Shown here in pieces: positions 35,446 to 47,225 of a stretch of 64,000 nucleotides of DNA. A model generated the notes under the pieces. The model was not told the origin of the DNA. It saw nothing but the letters and a program-made list of their open reading frames with translations, and did no database searches. This DNA comes from Gnetum montanum (taxonomy: Eukaryota; Streptophyta; Gnetopsida; Gnetales; Gnetaceae). The translations under genes were made by a program, and so were the position numbers. How positions within the stretch are numbered: the first letter of the stretch is position 1; each line of letters begins with the position of its first letter. The stretch spans positions 94,289 to 158,288 of the forward strand of contig MNCI01020803.1 in NCBI GenBank assembly GCA_015680685.1, in the 5' to 3' direction.

Positions 35446-36330
35446 CTTCGTAGTGTCAAAAATAGGAATACATGTAGACCCGAACAAAGTCAAAGCCATT
35501 GTCAACTTAGCACCACCTACAAACCTTAAAGAGTTGCATGGATTACAAGGTAGAATATAGTTTATACAAAGATTTATTGCAAGGTTAATAGATAACTTGC
35601 ACTCAATGCAACACTTACTTAAAAAAGGAGCTAACTTTGAATGGATGAGCCAATGCCAAGAAGTGTCCGATAACTTGAAAAAGGAGCTTGTTCATCTTTC
35701 CACTGTTTACCCTTTACAAAGGGATAAGCCCTTTTTCATTTATCTTGCAACTTTAGATATGTCCATTGCTACTTTTCTCTATCAAAAAAGGGATGACGGC
35801 TCTGAGATTTCTATTTACTACCTAAGCCATGCACTGATAGCTTATGAGGCCAAATACAATGATGTGAAAAGAAATTGCCTTACCTTAGTATTTGCACTTA
35901 AAAAATGGAAACACTATTTGTTTCATAGCCAGGTCAATATCATTTGCAAAAATAACATACTCAAGGCCATTAGAACTAATATATATGAAAGTAGTAGGAT
36001 AGCTAGGTGGAAAGCAATAATCGTAGAATTTAACCTACACTACATAGCATAGTCATCTACAAAAGGTTAAGCAATAACCACATAACTTACAGCTTCACCC
36101 ACATATAACCAAGCAACCATAGAACCTAAATTTCTAGACGAGCATGTTAATGGCACAGTACATGTAGACTTCGAAGCTATTCTACACTTTGATGGTGCCT
36201 CAACCACACAAGGTGGCAGTGTTGCTGCTATTCTTACATTTCCCTCTAGGGAGATTTGACCTTTTGTGTACCACTTCATGTTTCTTTGCATGAATAATGT
36301 AGTAGAATATGAGGGTCTCCTTAAGAGCAT
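35446..36330 (+). pseudogene. RT thumb/connection and RNase H remnant
   Basis: After the deletion the frame continues 'DPNKVKAIVNLAPPTNLKEL', then 35597-36052 open for 151 codons with the RNase-H-like RT C-terminal domain of gypsy pol: 'RDKPFFIYLATLDMSIATFL', 'EISIYYLSHALIAYEAKY', 'CLTLVFALKKWKHYL'. A further block near 36180-36330 reads 'FDGASTTQGGSVAAILTFP' and 'NNVVEYEGL', typical of the second, archaeal-type RNase H domain of the Tat/Ogre/Athila-like clade. Stops interrupt it. Confidence 0.7.
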
Positions 36331-36839
36331 TTAAAAGCTTGAGAGTTAGGGATCCAAAATTTAGCAACTCAAGGCAATTCGCAACTAGTCATTAACCAAG
36401 TCATAGAGGTCTATGCTTGTAAAGCAAAAAACTTACAACCTTATTGTGATCTGGCAAAATACTTACTAAAAAACTTTTCAATCTCAAATGTTCAATACAT
36501 CCCCCATAATGAAAACACTATAGCCAATCCATTAGCCACATTAGCATTAAGCATGGCACCACACATGTTTGCTACCTTACCTGCTTCAGTAGTGGAATGC
36601 ACTAACCCTATCATTCACACACCAAATATCATGTCTGTAAGTGCTTCCCACACTCAAGAATGGTATGACAATGTCAAAACATAGCTGCAACACGGTGATC
36701 CTCCACAAGGCTTACCATTTGCCCAAAAAGACATAGTACGAAAATGAGTGTGGTAGTATGTCCTTGTAGGTGATGGTGCTTTATGCTATAAATATTATGA
36801 TGGGATACTGCTAACTTGTGTAAGTGGTGAAGAAGCCCA

Positions 36840-37905
36840 AAGAATCATTGATTAAGTTCACAAGGGACTGTGTGGAGGCCACATAGCTCCCAAAGCTATG
36901 GTGGCAAAAATTAGGTGTCTAGGCTACTGCTAGCCCTATATGAAGCATGATTGCCTCTCTAAGGTGAATACATGTGATATATGTCAATGTTATGGGAATC
37001 TAATACATGTATCACCTACTGAGTTGCATACCATGCAAATCACATGGCCTTTTCAACGTTGGGGACTAGACATCATAGGATCCATAATGACCAAGTTTTC
37101 TGTAGGGAATAGTTTCATTATTACTGCAATTGAGTACTTCACCAAGTGGGTAGAAGCTATTCCACTTAGGAAGACTACATCTCAAAAAATTTGCAAATTC
37201 ATTCTAGACAATATAGTGACTCGATTTGACCTTCCTATGACTATCATTACAGACAACGGGCCCCAATTTAGTAGCGCAGAAACTAGAGCCTTCTGTGAAA
37301 ACCTTGGTATTAAACACTCTTTCTCATCGTTGTACTATCCTCAAGCAAATAGTCAAGTGGAAGCCACCAATAAATCCATTGTTAACCTTCTGAAAAAAAT
37401 GCTCAACAGTAGCAAGTGACGATGGCATGAGCAACTCGTTTACACACTTTGGTCCTATCGCACAATGTGTAGAACTACCACAAGTAAGACACCATACAGT
37501 CTAGTATACAAATCTGAAGCAATGTTACCTCTTGAATTGCAAGTCCCATCGCTTCAAATGATCCTCTCAAACTTTATAGATGAGGCCCAAAACAACGAGT
37601 TAAGAATCATTGATCTTGACTCTATGGAGGAGGAGCACATCCAAACACTTGACCATATCAAGTGGTATCAAGAAAAATAACAACAAAAACATCATTACAA
37701 TCTACACCAATGCCTAATCAAAAAAGGGGATCTAGTCCTTAAGGTTATTCATGAACTCATGAATAAATTCTCAGCTAACTAGGAAGGGCCTTTTCTGGTC
37801 ACAAAAGCATATGTAAATGGGGCATTCAAGCTTGCTAACTTAGACAGTAATGAGTTTGCTAATCCTGTCAACTACCTGTACCTGAAACCATATTACGCCT
37901 AACAT
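36840..37905 (+). pseudogene. Integrase remnant of element G
   Basis: Zinc-binding region 'GLCGGHIAPKAMVAKIRCLG' and 'CLSKVNTCDICQCYG' precedes the DDE core in the open frame 36940-37419: WGLDIIG (first Asp), ITDNGPQFS (second Asp) and SQVEATNKSI (Glu). The C-terminal part 'CLIKKGDLVLKVI' to 'NPVNYLYLKPYYA' ends near 37902. All three catalytic acidic residues remain, but stops (for example at 37417 and 37678) break the polyprotein. No chromodomain is seen after the GPF-like 'EGPFLVTKAY', consistent with the non-chromovirus branch of gypsy. Confidence 0.8.
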
Positions 37906-37919
37906 GTAGTGTCACACCG

Positions 37920-38255
37920 ATGATAAAGCAAGGTAAGCACAATCGTCTGCTATGATGTAAAACTAGCATAGATTGCTCACTATCATGTAAAACTAGCACA
38001 AATCATCCACCATGATGCTAAACTGGCATAGCATGTCCTTAGGTGATGACATGAAACTGGCATGCATAGCATGGTCTGCTATGATCTTAAACTGGCCATC
38101 CCCCATCTACTACAACATTAAACTAGCACAATAGTCTACTAGGACCTTAAATTAATACATCGGTCTACTAGGACCTTAAACTAGCACATCACGGTCTTCT
38201 GGGACCTTAAACTAGCATAGCTGATGGTCTACCAAGATCTAAAACTAGGTTTGCA
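37920..38255 (+). repeat. GACCTTAAACTAGC array after integrase
   Basis: Units such as 'GTCTACTAGGACCTTAAACTAGCACATC' and 'ATCRTCCACYATGATGYTAAACTGGCATAG' repeat about a dozen times with variable 25-35 bp spacing. The GACCTTAAACT core is shared with the arrays at 19345, 23990, 29005 and 34690. Confidence 0.7.
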
Positions 38256-39792
38256 AGACAATATCTCTAATCCATCACATGTGATCTAGTGAACAAGCAA
38301 GCAAGCATACTTTAGATCTTCAGTCACCTGCCCACACCTCCTAGGCAAGACAAGGTGGGGCATTGTAGTTCCAAAATGAATTTTGTACCACCAAGGAAAA
38401 ATCCTCTTTAACATTTGCAATGTCTCCATCCCTAGCATCTTGCTAACCTTCTGGAGATGTCATTTGACATCTTGCTAACCTTTTCAAGCTACTCCCATTG
38501 TTACCAATCATCTTAGTTGTAGCTCCCATCGTCAGCACCTCTCGCTGGAGCCCCAGTACTATTGTGGCCCAACCACAATGTTGCCATCCTCTAGCCCTTG
38601 CCATCATCTGAGTCTAGAAGAGCATTCAATAGCCTGGCTTCCCACCTTACGACTAAATTTTCTAGATCCTACTTTGGTGAGGATCCTTGAGCACCTGCAT
38701 CACCATTGCTCCTAGCCTCTTGGGTCCTCACTTTTAGTGTGGCTACTAGATTTTTTCAACCTGTAACCACCGACACCTACACTGGCCTTCCTACTTTGGA
38801 CATTGCATGCACCAAACATAGCACTTGTAGCCCTTGTAGTGTCCCAAGTAGACAATACTTCACCCTCGCTTTGCATGATGGTTGTTTTTTCTAATTTTCT
38901 CTCTGTTCTGTTTGCAAGATAAAGCTAAGATGGCATCATTCAGGAATGTGTTTCACCACAAGAGCAACACATCACATTGTTCCAAAGTACCCACTTCGAT
39001 TAGCCTAGCTACTTGACAATGCATACCCTGATATCCCTTTGATTAACCTAACCTCTATCTCTTGCTCTTGCAATTTTTGACATCCCCTTACAAGCTTCTC
39101 CAATGCACATGGAACACTTTCCCGCCCTTAACCTCTAAGCCCATGATAGACATAATGCAACTCATCCCATGGGAAGCCTCTATAGACTGTTCAAAGCCCC
39201 ACATAGATGTAACACAACTCATCTTAGGGAGAAAACACCTGTCTTACAGCGATGACACAATTGCCTTCAAGCGGATATGGGTGGGCAGTTTCTTTAAAAC
39301 AAAAAACAAAAAAAAATAACAAAAATAAAAAGAAGAAAAAAGAGATGAAGAAAATAAAGAAAAAAGAAGAAAGGAATGAGATAAGACAAGTGCCCAAGTC
39401 AAAAGGCACAGTTGCCACTTTGCAACCATCTCAGCTTTGGATCGACCATCTCTAAGCACTTCGATGAGAGGTCAAAATCCAAAAGGGAAAGATACTCATG
39501 TGTGTTAACCCCCTCACAAGCACTTTGACAAGGGATCACACTATGGAAATAGTGCTCATGGCATTGCATCCTACATTTTTTCTTTTTCTATCCATTGTTC
39601 CCTAACCCCATCTCGTCAAACCTATCCCCTGCTCCCTACCATACTTCACTTCCTTAGCACTCTCAAGCATAGCAAAGCATTATCTAAGTAGACACTAACG
39701 AATGATGTTGGTGTCATGTTCATCATGGTGTTTTGTATTCTTTTTTGACATCTATCAGGAAAATCCTCCAGACTTTGACAAAGAGGGGCCAA
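38256..39792. other. Element G 3' untranslated interior
   Basis: No coding is recognised. A purine-rich A/G stretch at 39300-39375 gives only low-complexity frames. A clear polypurine tract directly before the LTR is not obvious; 'GACAAAGAGGGGCCAA' at 39777-39792 is the best candidate. Confidence 0.45.
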
Positions 39793-41802
39793 TGAAACAC
39801 CATCAATTTTGGGCTCTCATGACTCAGCATCAGATTTGTTCAAGAATTGAGACCTAGACAAACTGTTTCCAAGTGTGGTGTCACGCTGGGCCTTGCAAAT
39901 AGCATGGCACCCTAGAAGTCCTAATGCCTAAAAAGCTTTTTCGTAGCTTGTCTGCTGCACTTTTTAGCACAACTAGCATAGCACCCATTTTCAAGGCCAA
40001 TTTGCATAAAAGGGACAATGAGGGTGGACTAAACAATTCAGAAAATTTTCTATCTTCTAGGCCATCAAGTTTGCTATGCTCTCTAGCTTGCCCAGCTTGA
40101 CACATGTCCCGATTGCTAGTCCACCCCAATGTCAGGCTAGGAGTTGTCAAAAGTGTTCAGGATGGACAAAATAGTTCGACAAATTTTCTATGTTTGGACC
40201 TGTTATGCTCCACTATGCTGCATAGCATAGATAGCGTAGTAGGCCATGCGGGGCTAAAATTTTCCTGAGTGTTGAACTAGATATAGAAGGTGCATTTGGC
40301 AAGTCTTTGACCTCCAAGGCTGCCTATCCTACTTCATCCTCAAAGCACGATCAAGGTCCCATGGAAAAGTATGGTGAGTTGGGTTAAAATTTTCTCAAAA
40401 TGAGGTGTTATGTTGTGCTACGTTATGCAGCGTAGCAGAGGTGCTTGTGCCAAAAGTTACCTAGAATGAAGTCAGGAGATATCAGGCTCTCTCAACATGA
40501 AAGATGTACTAGCTAGATGCCAAAGTTGCTTGCCTTGTTGAATCCCAAAGTAATGTCTTTATTTTTTTGATAGAATTCATGGAAAATGAGTGCTACACTT
40601 TAGTATGTTGTGTAGCGTAGACAACGTAGCAAGCCAAAACTACAAAATTTTCTAAGTGTTCACACCACGTCTCATTACACTAGGCAACATAGACAGCGTA
40701 GCACTTGGAAAACTTCTCCGAATGCCTTCCAAAAGTGCCCAGAGCTCATCATCAACCTTCATTCCTGCTCCAACATCTCTTCAATAGCCAAAGTGAGCAG
40801 TTTGTTTTGTTTTTGCACCCCCTATTGGTCCCTGAAATTGTCCCTATGCTTAACCCTACATGAAAGAGGAGGGAAGACGTAGTCTTGAAGTGTAGGCTCC
40901 AATTTTCATTTTTTCTAAGAATTCTATAAAAATAGGGTAGTCTTTCATGTCTTGGCACATGCAGTTTGGGAAATATGGTCATAGTTTGACAAATTTTCAA
41001 TCCCTATTCTTATCCCACCAAGCGTAGCACCACAACATAGTACATTAGCGTAACATAGCCATGTTTGTGCTTTGTGGAGCCCAGGACACGTGGCATCCAA
41101 ACCATGCCTCCCCACCAACCTTGGCTCTATAAATACCTCAGTAAATGATATTCTAATGGTTGGCTTTTGTAGTTGTCTTTGGTAGAAGATTGGTGGGTAA
41201 AAAGTGGATGAGTAGCAAATCTCAACATTAGAGTCTTCCAAACCTTTGTTCCACTCTTGTACTTGAACATGACACCTGCACATGCACAGTGTAGCAACTC
41301 TCAGTCTAGCAAGCATCAACCCCTTAGTGTCTATCGACACCACATTTGCAACACTCTAGAGGATGTGACCATATTGCCTCACTGCCCAACTGTTTCTGTC
41401 TACGCTTCACACCAATTATACACATCATTCAATCAAAAGCCACATCCCCCAATCTTGGGGTGGTGCATTTCTTTACTTGCACTCTCCTTTCATTCATTTT
41501 CTACAGTATTTTAAACTATTAGTATATCTATTTTCTTCTATTATCATATACACACACGTTGATATTCTCTCGTTGTTACGCACATTTCATTCCCATTTAT
41601 TCCAAACTCCTATACGTGATGCTTTAAAATCATTGTCTACAAATGGTTATTAGACACCACGTAAGTCCCTGATTGATTGACCAGACCGCTCAGGGCACCC
41701 CATTTTTGTTTTCCCTAGCATCGTCCTCCCGTGGACTTAGGGTTAGGCTATGCGCCTGACAACCTCTCGGTGTTCCAACCACCAACATTTTCAGACACTA
41801 CA
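39793..41802 (+). repeat. Element G 3' LTR
   Basis: Begins TGAAACACCATCAATTTT and ends GACACTACA. It is collinear with 15320-17339, including the TATAAATACCT promoter-like site near 41127. It is followed by GTTAC, the right copy of the target duplication. Confidence 0.85.
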
Positions 41803-42288
41803 GTTACTAGGTTACCAAGTGTTCCACATATGCTCGAAGTGGTTGCGCTGAGTGTGCGAATTCATTAATAATTGATAATTAATACTTCAATGAAATAACA
41901 TTAATTAACTAATGAAAGCATCAAATAATAATAAATAACATTGAATGCAAAGATTAAGTTATTCTGAATGTTGCAAGGTTTATCATAAAGTTCATATTTA
42001 TTTCTAGTCGCAAGGTATGCTCAGGTACACAATGCTCGAATAAAGATTTGTTCACTCTATGACTTCGATTGTGGGCACTCAGAAATAATTCTAACTCTGG
42101 AATAGGAAAACTACAATAATTCGGCTAAGGAACTAAAAAACTAATGCTAAACCAAGTGCCCCTGTCTCTTATTTATAAGCAACAAGACAGGTTTTGACAT
42201 TGCATGTTCAATATCACTTTGGCATCTCTGATATCACATATTCGATATCAAGGATCTAATATCGAGGGCCCGATATCAGGACTCATCA
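41803..42288 (-). mobile_element. Solo LTR B, right part
   Basis: Continues the LTR split at 15319: 'GTTACTAGGTTACCAAGTGTTCC' matches the stretch near 63760 in LTR D, and 'GCAAGGTTTATCA' matches LTR C near 45870. It ends GGACTCATCA at 42288, followed by CTGAA. The joined LTR is about 856 bp. No interior sequence adjoins either edge, so it is a solo LTR. Confidence 0.78.
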
Positions 42289-44261
42289 CTGAATGTATTT
42301 TATGTTTATGTTAATAATATTGCTAACTCATGAGGCAAAATTCAATGCTATGTGTTGGGTTTTTGTGCTATGCTATCAAGATGATTAAATAAGTAATTAT
42401 GTAAAGTAGTGAGACCACCTCATCCATCCCTCTGGTTCTTTGAATAAAAGGTCTTTTTCATGGAAACAATTTGGTTCTTCTTTTATAAAACTAAAATTAA
42501 TCAATGATCATTGTACCTTAAAGAAAGAGGGAACAACCAAGTGGGAATGGTAAGGATGTGACCTCAAGGAGACTTGTTGGATTTTCTTTTTGTCTTCCTT
42601 CATCTGGTTTATGACTCCTCTTGGAATGTATCATCACTCCTCCATCAACCAATAAAAAGAAAGCTCTATCTTTGCATGGTGTGGTTCCCATTTCAAAAAT
42701 AAAAAAAAAGAAAAATAATAATAATAATAATAATGAAAATTCAAAGCACACCTCTTAGACATAATAATGGGCTATAGGCACTACTTATGGGGCTAGAAAG
42801 ACATGTTACCCATGCTTGAAGGCACCCCTCTAACTAAGGCCCTTCCTTCCTTATTCTCTTTATTTCTCTTTTTGGAGTGATGACTGTTCTTTAAGGTGGT
42901 TTTGAACTCATGGTGGTCGGTAGGAAGAAACACATCAATGCGATGTTACCATGCATGGTATGGACTTGGTCTGAACTTGGATGGATAGGCATGTTGATCA
43001 TTTTAAGCACATTTATCACAAGAACCTATTGTGGACATGGTCAAGTACCTTACATCTCACTCTCTACAATTTCTTCTCATCCCATTATTCACCTCACTAC
43101 TGCATATGATTATGAGCATTTTGGTTTTGTATAGTATAGTACAACATCCCAACCATGGCAATTGTGTATTATTTGAAACAAAGACATGGTTTACATTTAA
43201 CTTCTTGGGTGTCCATGAACATCTATAGAAGTGGTTATGCAAGGGCATTATGGTAAGAACCTGCTTTGGGGAGAATGCACTTGCATAACTTTTATTGATC
43301 ATGGCTTTGAATTAACCTTCACATCTTTTAGAACATTAATGATAGTTTCTTTAAATTTATACATAATTTTGGAACTACTTCTCATCACTTTCAATTACTT
43401 TTTTTACTTTTTTCCTATTTTTCTATTAAAATATCCTTCAAGGTCATCTTTTGAATCAAACCTTTGGTTTCAATTTTTTGAAAACTAGTGTGCTTCTAGA
43501 GTTATGCTTATTAGTCAAGGGAGCTAGGGATGTTCGCTTTGAAATTTTGAAATTTTTCTAACATCTTATTTTCAAACATCATGATAACTAATAGTAATTG
43601 ATCAAAATAATGTGAATAGCTTGATGATTTTAGTTACCTCATAGACTTAGGCATAGTATGCTATCATCATCTTATGCTTAAATGAAAACTAAGGGATATG
43701 AAAAGGGTTAATTATTAAGGAAAATTTATCAAAACTAATGTTGTTCCATTGGTAACTACAAGTGATGCTAAAAGAAACACCTAAGAAAAAAGGTCTTTTG
43801 CTAGGCATGGAAACAAAGCCAAGAGAGGGACAATGGAGGATATGCCCATGGACAAATCATAGCACATACAAAATAGTAGCTTAAGTATCACATGTTTACT
43901 AGATCCATGGGATGATGAGAAGAAATTTTAGTCCATCCTCCAAGAATGTTACACATAACCAAAGAAGCATCGACATAACAATCTAGGTTGAAAGTTTTCC
44001 ACTACTAATGGCAACAAGAAGAATCATCTTCAGTGGATTCTTAAAGACCTCTATAAATTTTGTAATATTCAAAGTCTATCTAGTCTTTTTTTCATTTTGG
44101 CATTTTATATACATCCACTCAAATAAAATTTTGTAATGCGGCACTCAGAGTCAACTAGTAGTTAGTGTCAGTCAATAATTCCATACCTTCCCAATTTGGT
44201 AAAGAAAGCTTGGTCCTATCCTGTTACCTCAAGGACAAGTTTTTATTCAGTCATGGGGGTA
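42289..44261. other. Element A 3' interior, no coding recognised
   Basis: AT-rich stretch with an (AAT)n microsatellite near 42715-42734. The last about 100 bp ('CCATACCTTCCCAATTTGGTAAAG' near 44192, then TCATGGGGGTA at 44251-44261) is the pre-LTR region and polypurine tract. It is homologous, in reverse complement, to 46167-46240 beside LTR C. Confidence 0.6.
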
Positions 44262-45357
44262 TAATGAGTCATCAGTTGGCTAGGTTATTTGATAAAAATT
44301 CAACTTTTTGGTAAGCTTTGACAACAAGGCTTCGATAACAAGGCTCTAATAACAAGGCTTTGATAACAAGGCTCTGACAACAAGGCTCCAATAACAAGGC
44401 TCCAATAACAAGGCTCTAATAACAAGGCCTCGATAACAAGGTCCTAATAATTGGGCCTCATTGATGAGGCCTCGTCGACATAGCCTCGTTAATGCATCAT
44501 TTCATGCATCGATGAGGCCCTATCAACACACATTAGTAATAAAATCTATAAATACATGCTCACAGTCATGTTCATGCGATTCTTTTGTCAATAATAGATT
44601 GTAGTTGCAGTGAAGCTCATGCAGTTTTTTCATTTGAAAGTTAGAAACTTTTTCCCCCAAGTGCCTGCAGCAAGAGTCATTGAGTGTACGGATTTTTATT
44701 CAAGCATTGTTGTACTTGAGCACGATAGTGTGTGCGGCAATAAAGATGAGCTTTGTGATAAACCTTCCAGCACTTTGGATAGATTAGCTATTTCATTTAT
44801 GCATTTAATGTTTTAAATTATTTATTAAATGTTTTCAATTACTGATTAAATATTTTTCAGTTATTATGTTAATGAAGCAATTAAGCCAAATAGATTACAC
44901 ACATAAGTACGACCACTTTGAGTGTAACATGTATTCACATGGTAATCCCAGTAGCATTATTGCGTGGTATGCCTAGTAGCATAGTGCTTGGTCACTCAGC
45001 AGTGGATATGTAGGTTCAAGATGTGTATAGGAAGTGGGATTAGATGCTTATGTTAGGATTAGTTAAATGCTAGTTAATTAGTTAATTTAGATTAGTTAAT
45101 CAAATTTCTTTTATCTACATTTTGAGCACCAAACTATAAAACACAAAATGATATAAATCAGATGCCTCAGTTACACTTAACCATACCAATGTTTGTCACA
45201 AGTGTAATTATGAAGAATACGATTGACCTTCAGGCAAGCTTCACTTCCTAAAGAACTAATGCACCAGAAACGATAAAGTCTGTGAAATTCGACCAAATTG
45301 CATGTGAACGCTTTATGATTTCTATCGGTAGGCATAGGGGTACCTCGTCGCTCATCA
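44262..45357 (+). repeat. Element A 3' LTR with expanded U3 minisatellite
   Basis: Starts TAATGAGTCATCAG and ends GTCGCTCATCA, followed by ACATT (TSD). It carries nine tandem copies of a 14-bp unit (AATAACAAGGCTCC and variants) at 44320-44445, against about two to three in the 5' LTR. This accounts for most of the length difference. Confidence 0.85.
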
Positions 45358-46166
45358 ACATTCATGCATGATCTAGTTGAATTCTATGGATTTCTAATGT
45401 TGTTGTACACAGGATTCAATCTAGAAGGTGCATCTAATTCTAGAATGATCGTTATCTTCCCAACTACACTTGTGAAGCTCAGTTGTATGGTTAAGTGCAA
45501 CTGAGGCACATGATTTTTATTATTTTATATTTTGTTTGCCTAAGGTTGATAATAGATTGCGAATAATTTGATTAACTAATTTAACTAACTTAATTGCTAA
45601 TTAATCACAAACTATCATAACATAGGCATCTAGTCCCACTTTCTGTACACATCCTGAACACGTACAACACTGCTAGGCGACCAAGCGTTAAGAACTACTA
45701 GGATTACCAAGTGTTGTATGTATGCTCAAACTAGATGTACTTATGTGTGCTAATCTCTTTAGCTTAATTAATTACTTAAAATATTAATCATTTTAGCTTA
45801 ATTAATTACTTAATTAATGAAAATAATAAATGCATTAATAAATCATTAAGCTAGTCCAAGTGTTGCAAGGTTTATCAAGAAGCTCATCTTTATTACTGCA
45901 CACACTATGGTGCTTAGGTACAATAATGCTCAAATAAAGATCCATACACTCAACTTCTACTGCAGGCACTTACAAAATTATTTTATTTCTTACAAAAACA
46001 AATTGCAAGAATTCCACTAGCAACTAGAATTCTCACCTCCATTAACATAGTTGGGGCATTGTATTTATAAACCTACTAGGATGCCACATCGACGGGTACA
46101 CATCAATATGGAAAACCCTACATTGATGAGATCCTATCGACACAACTGACTAAAGACACTTCATCA
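45358..46166 (-). mobile_element. LTR C, right fragment
   Basis: Resumes LTR C after element A with ACATTCATGCATGATCTAG, matching LTR D near 63457. It ends ACTTCATCA. Immediately to the right is TACCCCCACAAC, the reverse complement of a GTTGTGGGGGTA polypurine tract. C is therefore the 3' LTR of a minus-strand element whose interior extends rightwards. Confidence 0.78.
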
Positions 46167-47225
46167 TACCCCCACAACTAAATGAAAACTTTGTCATCGA
46201 GTTCTTTACAAAATTGGAAAGGTATGAGATTATTGATTAACACATGACATAACAAAACTAACATAACAATGGATGACTTTGGCAGGGACTTTGTCTTTCA
46301 TCATCTCCATCTAGTTAGTGGATAGAGCATGTCGAACTTCGTCATTTGTATAGAAGGTTATTCCTCTCCTTCAACATAGTTTTTTAATGAGGCATGGAAA
46401 GGAGAGTGCTTTTCTTCCACATTCATTCTCCTTGAAGTGCTTTTCTATCTTAAGATAGATTAGTTGTGGAAGGTTGATAGGGAATTTGTTACTTAAAGAG
46501 GCACACACATGGGTGGAAAAGGCAATGATCTTGCTTGGCCTCACCGTTGGATTGAGGTGAAAGGCCACAATCTTGTAGTAGATTCTTTCTACTGATGTAA
46601 GTGCACCAAACTCCTTATGATCGATGCCATAACACCATTGTATCCATTATTTCTTGAGGCTGGGGTCTGCCTATATTGGGATCTCAATGAGCTCCATCTT
46701 AGTTTCTAGCAACCTAAGTGCCTCTGAAATGGCCTACACCGAGTAAGACACTGAAATGTCCTTGATTTTGACGTTGAACTAGCCTACCTATTATTTTAGA
46801 ATAAGAATGTCTCTCCCATGTACCACTCCCCGTTGGAAGTGATGATGGGCTAGATGAGAGAGGTCTTCAGTTAATCTTGTACTTCTTGAGGTGCTTGCTC
46901 TAAGAAAAAGCCAAAATTTAACACATAGAGCACCATTTCTTGAGCCTCCTTTGATTTGATCTGCTTGAGGTAGGCTTTTCTCAAGGTCACCTCAAGGTTT
47001 GCTTGTGGAGCTAATGCCTCATTCAGGTGGGATTGCTCTGTCATTGCTGCTTGTTCTAGAATTTGATAGACATTCCACTTCGAGCTCCACCCTAAAAGGT
47101 CTCATAGCATGGGTTGCTGCTTCTCGTTCTTGGGCTTGTTCTTAGCCCCTTCTTGTTCCTAGTCTTTTGTCCCATGGTTGTGATGGTCCTCCTTCCTGTG
47201 TGTGCTTCTCCTTTGGTGCCATCTA
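46167..47225 (-). mobile_element. 3' interior of the minus-strand C element
   Basis: The first 75 bp mirror the pre-LTR region of element A. A minus-strand frame at 46371-46620 reads 'RIYYKIVAFHLNPTVRPSKI', 'NKFPINLPQLIYLKIEKHF' and 'ALSFPCLIKKLC'. This pattern is typical of the 'putative plant transposon protein' domain found near the 3' end of some gypsy elements. The frame is broken upstream. No PBS or 5' LTR of this element is found, so the rest is lost or unrecognisable after about 47225. Confidence 0.5.

Larger units (their letters stand above)
15320..41802 (+). mobile_element. Element G: giant (26.5 kb) gypsy-type LTR retrotransposon
   Basis: The LTR pair 15320-17339 and 39793-41802 is collinear over about 2.0 kb, starting TA/TGAAACACCATCAATTTT and ending in CTACA. 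Flanking 5-mers are ATTAC and GTTAC. Interior order: PBS-like site, three tandem gag-protease blocks (17349-29632), an antisense ORF block (29585-32990), a motif-rich non-coding stretch (33000-34900), and a pol remnant with a deleted RT core, RNase H and integrase (34930-37905). Next comes a repeat array and then the 3' LTR. The Asp-protease, RNase H and DDE integrase order after gag is that of Ty3/gypsy. Stops, shifts and the RT deletion make this copy defective. It is inserted in solo LTR B. Confidence 0.85.
10896..45357 (+). mobile_element. Element A: gypsy-type LTR retrotransposon, gag only, carrying nested insertions
   Basis: LTRs are 10896-11853 and 44262-45357, starting TGATGAG/TAATGAG and ending CTCATCA. 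They share most of their length, including a TATAAATA promoter-like stretch and the downstream 'AGCACTTTGGATAGATTAGC' block. Flanking 5-mers are GCATT and ACATT. A PBS-like sequence follows the left LTR and a G-rich PPT precedes the right one, fixing plus orientation. Removing the nested material leaves about 7.1 kb. Only gag-like coding is recognised (11979 to about 14460). The right interior (42289-44261) holds no recognisable pol, so A is a defective or non-autonomous copy. It sits inside LTR C. Confidence 0.82.

Noticed and set aside
39224-39459. Phe/Leu-rich minus and Lys-rich plus frames
   Set aside because: Low-complexity A/G tract, open only because of composition.
42289-44261. Pol genes of element A
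   Set aside because: No RT, RNase H or integrase motif could be read in any frame; only the pre-LTR region and polypurine tract are recognisable.
44320-44445. 14-bp repeats as a CRISPR-like array
   Set aside because: There are no spacers; the units are directly adjacent and lie within an LTR of a plant element.
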